Shown piece by piece: positions 13,259 to 14,503 of a DNA stretch of 14,503 nt. Both the position numbers and the translations under genes were made by a program. How positions within the stretch are numbered: position 1 is the first letter of the stretch; the number at the start of each line of letters is the position of its first letter. Below the pieces are notes generated by a model that saw nothing but the letters and a program-made list of their open reading frames with translations, had not been told where the DNA came from and did not search any database. Location of the stretch: NCBI GenBank assembly GCA_900314165.1, contig OMUE01000058.1:1-14503 (forward strand), in the 5' to 3' direction. This DNA comes from an uncultured Acidaminococcus sp. GTDB taxonomy: Bacteria; Bacillota_C; Negativicutes; Acidaminococcales; Acidaminococcaceae.

Positions 13259-14236
13259 TTATAGTTTAATCTTCTTAAACGAGTCACAATAATCCTTGAT
13301 CATTTTCTGAAACTCAATATTGTATTTTGGCAGATATTTTTCCTTTGCCGTGATGAGTGCCAAAGGATGTGTTTCTGTCAAATCTTTAATAGGGAAAATC
13401 CGGAGCTGATTGTCTTCCGGATTTTCCCTATTTAGTTGCCAGATATTTGGAATATACATCGTGATACAGACAGAAGCACCATAGTCTTTCGCTGTCAAGA
13501 GGTGCTGCAGATCATGTTGGGTTGCCTGGTACACAATGTTTAATGTCAGGTCGTGTCGAACCAGATAATCGTCCAGGATTTTTCTGGAATAGAAACCAGG
13601 GTAGTTTACAACGAAAGGGACGGCCTTAAAATCAGCTAAGTCTATACCATTACGGAAGGTCTTTATGCAGGCAGGGAACTGGTCGGGAAAATATTTACGT
13701 AATAGATTATCGGAAATTACCAGGTATAATTTTTCATTCAAGATATTCATGTATTTTAAATTTGGATTTCTCTCGTCTATAGCTCCCGCAATCACCATAT
13801 CCAGCTCATTGCTTAAAAGCTTCTCCATCATAGTAGGGGAAGGTTCACTGACTGTTTTAACCTGGATATAGGGATATTTTTCACGGAACCGACTCAGCAA
13901 TTCCGGCACCATAATTCTCAGACGGCCTTGAGTGATGCCCAGACGGATTTCGCCAGTGGTATCATTGCGGATTTCTGCAAACTTGATGTTGGTGTTCTGC
14001 TCAATCTTCTGAATCTGCAGCAGGGATTCTTCCAGAACGTGGCCTGCATAGGTCAGCGTAAAAGCGGGTTTCCGTTCAAACAGCATAGTCCCGCATTCCT
14101 TTTCCAAATTTTTTAAGTACCGGCTCAGGCACTGGTGAGAGATAAACAGCTTTTCCGCTGCATGGGAAATATTCTGCTCTTTGGCTAGCATCAGGAAATA
14201 TTCATAGTTTTGCAGCATAATAAGACGTCCTTCCAT
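13259..14236 (-). CDS. LysR-family transcriptional regulator, probable local regulator
   Basis: The 325-residue protein has the LysR DNA-binding domain: NYEYFLMLAKEQNISHAAEK, LFISHQCLSRYLKNLEKECG and LFERKPAFTLTYAGHVLEES. An effector domain follows, with GEIRLGITQGR and a hinge near residue 90. It is somewhat longer than average. Two starts are possible: ATG at 14236 (AGAGGA 6 nt upstream) or ATG at 14218 (AAGGA 9 nt upstream), the latter giving MLQNYEYFL. It converges on the MmgE/PrpD gene with only 3 nt between stops. A candidate operator overlaps its own promoter, and the same dyad lies upstream of the hydro-lyase operon. The wing sequence resembles the LysR protein at the left edge (FTLTYAG), so the two may be paralogues. 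Confidence 0.92.
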   Translation of the reverse strand: MEGRLIMLQNYEYFLMLAKEQNISHAAEKLFISHQCLSRYLKNLEKECGTMLFERKPAFTLTYAGHVLEESLLQIQKIEQNTNIKFAEIRNDTTGEIRLGITQGRLRIMVPELLSRFREKYPYIQVKTVSEPSPTMMEKLLSNELDMVIAGAIDERNPNLKYMNILNEKLYLVISDNLLRKYFPDQFPACIKTFRNGIDLADFKAVPFVVNYPGFYSRKILDDYLVRHDLTLNIVYQATQHDLQHLLTAKDYGASVCITMYIPNIWQLNRENPEDNQLRIFPIKDLTETHPLALITAKEKYLPKYNIEFQKMIKDYCDSFKKIKL

Positions 14237-14260
14237 TTTGAATCCTCTATTATTAATTCA

Positions 14261-14290
14261 ATTATACTGTTCATAACAGCCTTTATGCAA
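14261..14290 (-). promoter_or_regulatory. Promoter of the second LysR gene
   Basis: Reverse strand: TTGCAT (14290-14285), 18-nt spacer, TATAAT (14266-14261). Both boxes are close to consensus. The -35 overlaps the left arm of the GCAAC-N5-GTTGC dyad, so a bound regulator would block it, as in LysR autorepression. Confidence 0.65.
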
Positions 14291-14301
14291 CATATTGTTG
14301 C
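14287..14301. promoter_or_regulatory. Candidate LysR operator, second copy of GCAAC-N5-GTTGC
   Basis: GCAACATATTGTTGC has the same 5-bp half-sites and 5-nt spacing as the site at 7115-7129, with different central bases. It lies between the second LysR gene and the divergent frame at 14398. Only half-sites are conserved, as expected for a dimer-bound operator. Confidence 0.6.
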
Positions 14302-14322
14302 GGATATATAAATAACATGTGC

Positions 14323-14351
14323 TTTTGAATACCGAACAATCATGATATAAA
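14323..14351 (+). promoter_or_regulatory. Possible promoter of the rightmost frame
   Basis: TTTTGA (14323-14328), a 17-nt spacer and TATAAA (14346-14351) face the frame at 14398. The boxes are imperfect. The LysR dyad at 14287-14301 lies about 20-35 nt upstream of the -35, a usual activating position. Confidence 0.35.
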
Positions 14352-14397
14352 TAAATTAACAGAAAACGGAATCCGTAAAAACTGAAAGAGAGGAGAT

Positions 14398-14503
14398 ATG
14401 ATGGTTGATTACAGGAGAAATATCAAAATTATTTGAGCACTAATCATGATTATTCAATTCGGCGAATTTAACTACATTGTAATGGCGATTAAAACTTTAC
14501 TAT
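14398..14503 (+). pseudogene. Start of a probable membrane transporter with in-frame TGA, cut by window edge
   Basis: GAGAGGAG lies just before tandem ATGs (14398, 14401). The frame reads MMVDYRRNIKII, then TGA (14434-14436), then ALIMIIQFGEFNYIVMAIKTLL to the window end in the same frame. A short basic N-terminus followed by a hydrophobic helix resembles the first segment of a major facilitator transporter. The TGA would replace one codon; TGG (Trp) is one base away. Translation could restart at the ATG at 14446, although no ribosome-binding site is clear there. It is divergent from the LysR gene and near the operator, the place where a substrate importer is expected. Only 35 codons are visible, so both the family and the pseudogene call are tentative. 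Confidence 0.45.

Overview
The window looks like part of an anaerobic, low-to-mid-GC Firmicutes chromosome. I lean to Negativicutes, possibly Acidaminococcaceae: the genes ferment di- and tricarboxylic acids, and that group has glutamate, citrate and aconitate fermenters. This placement is an impression from protein character, not a database match.

Left part (1-3305): a LysR-type regulator running off the left edge is divergent from a two-gene unit, a GltS-type sodium/glutamate symporter followed by a stand-alone CitE-like lyase with a substituted signature motif. A strong hairpin ends this unit. The 160-bp divergent region carries two dyads, one of which overlaps the symporter ribosome-binding site.

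Middle part (3303-4848): an unstable, gene-poor stretch. It holds three copies of a REP-like GTAG + GNRA-hairpin repeat (two as an inverted pair), a second two-hairpin repeat that cuts off the 5' end of a YvrJ-like small gene, and an orphan HicB antitoxin whose leader still encodes about 15 residues resembling a HicA toxin N-terminus. Beyond it lie a hypothetical protein with a Cys/His cluster (4849-5529) and, convergent to it, a small nitroreductase.

Right part (5549-14503): a catabolic locus. An amidohydrolase of the lactonase type (minus strand) is divergent from a tightly packed six-gene run on the plus strand: large and small subunits of an aconitase/isopropylmalate-dehydratase-type hydro-lyase, CitD, CitE, CitF (a complete three-subunit citrate/citramalate-type lyase) and an MmgE/PrpD-family protein. 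A second LysR regulator converges on this run and ends 3 nt from it. The logic is lactone opening, then dehydration/hydration or isomerisation of a carboxylic acid, then lyase cleavage to acetate plus a 2-oxoacid. Citrate/aconitate or citramalate/mesaconate are the natural candidate substrates. The same 15-bp dyad, GCAAC-N5-GTTGC, occurs both upstream of the hydro-lyase and over the second LysR gene's own promoter, suggesting a local regulon. The window ends in the start of a probable membrane protein, possibly the substrate transporter, with an in-frame TGA at codon 13.
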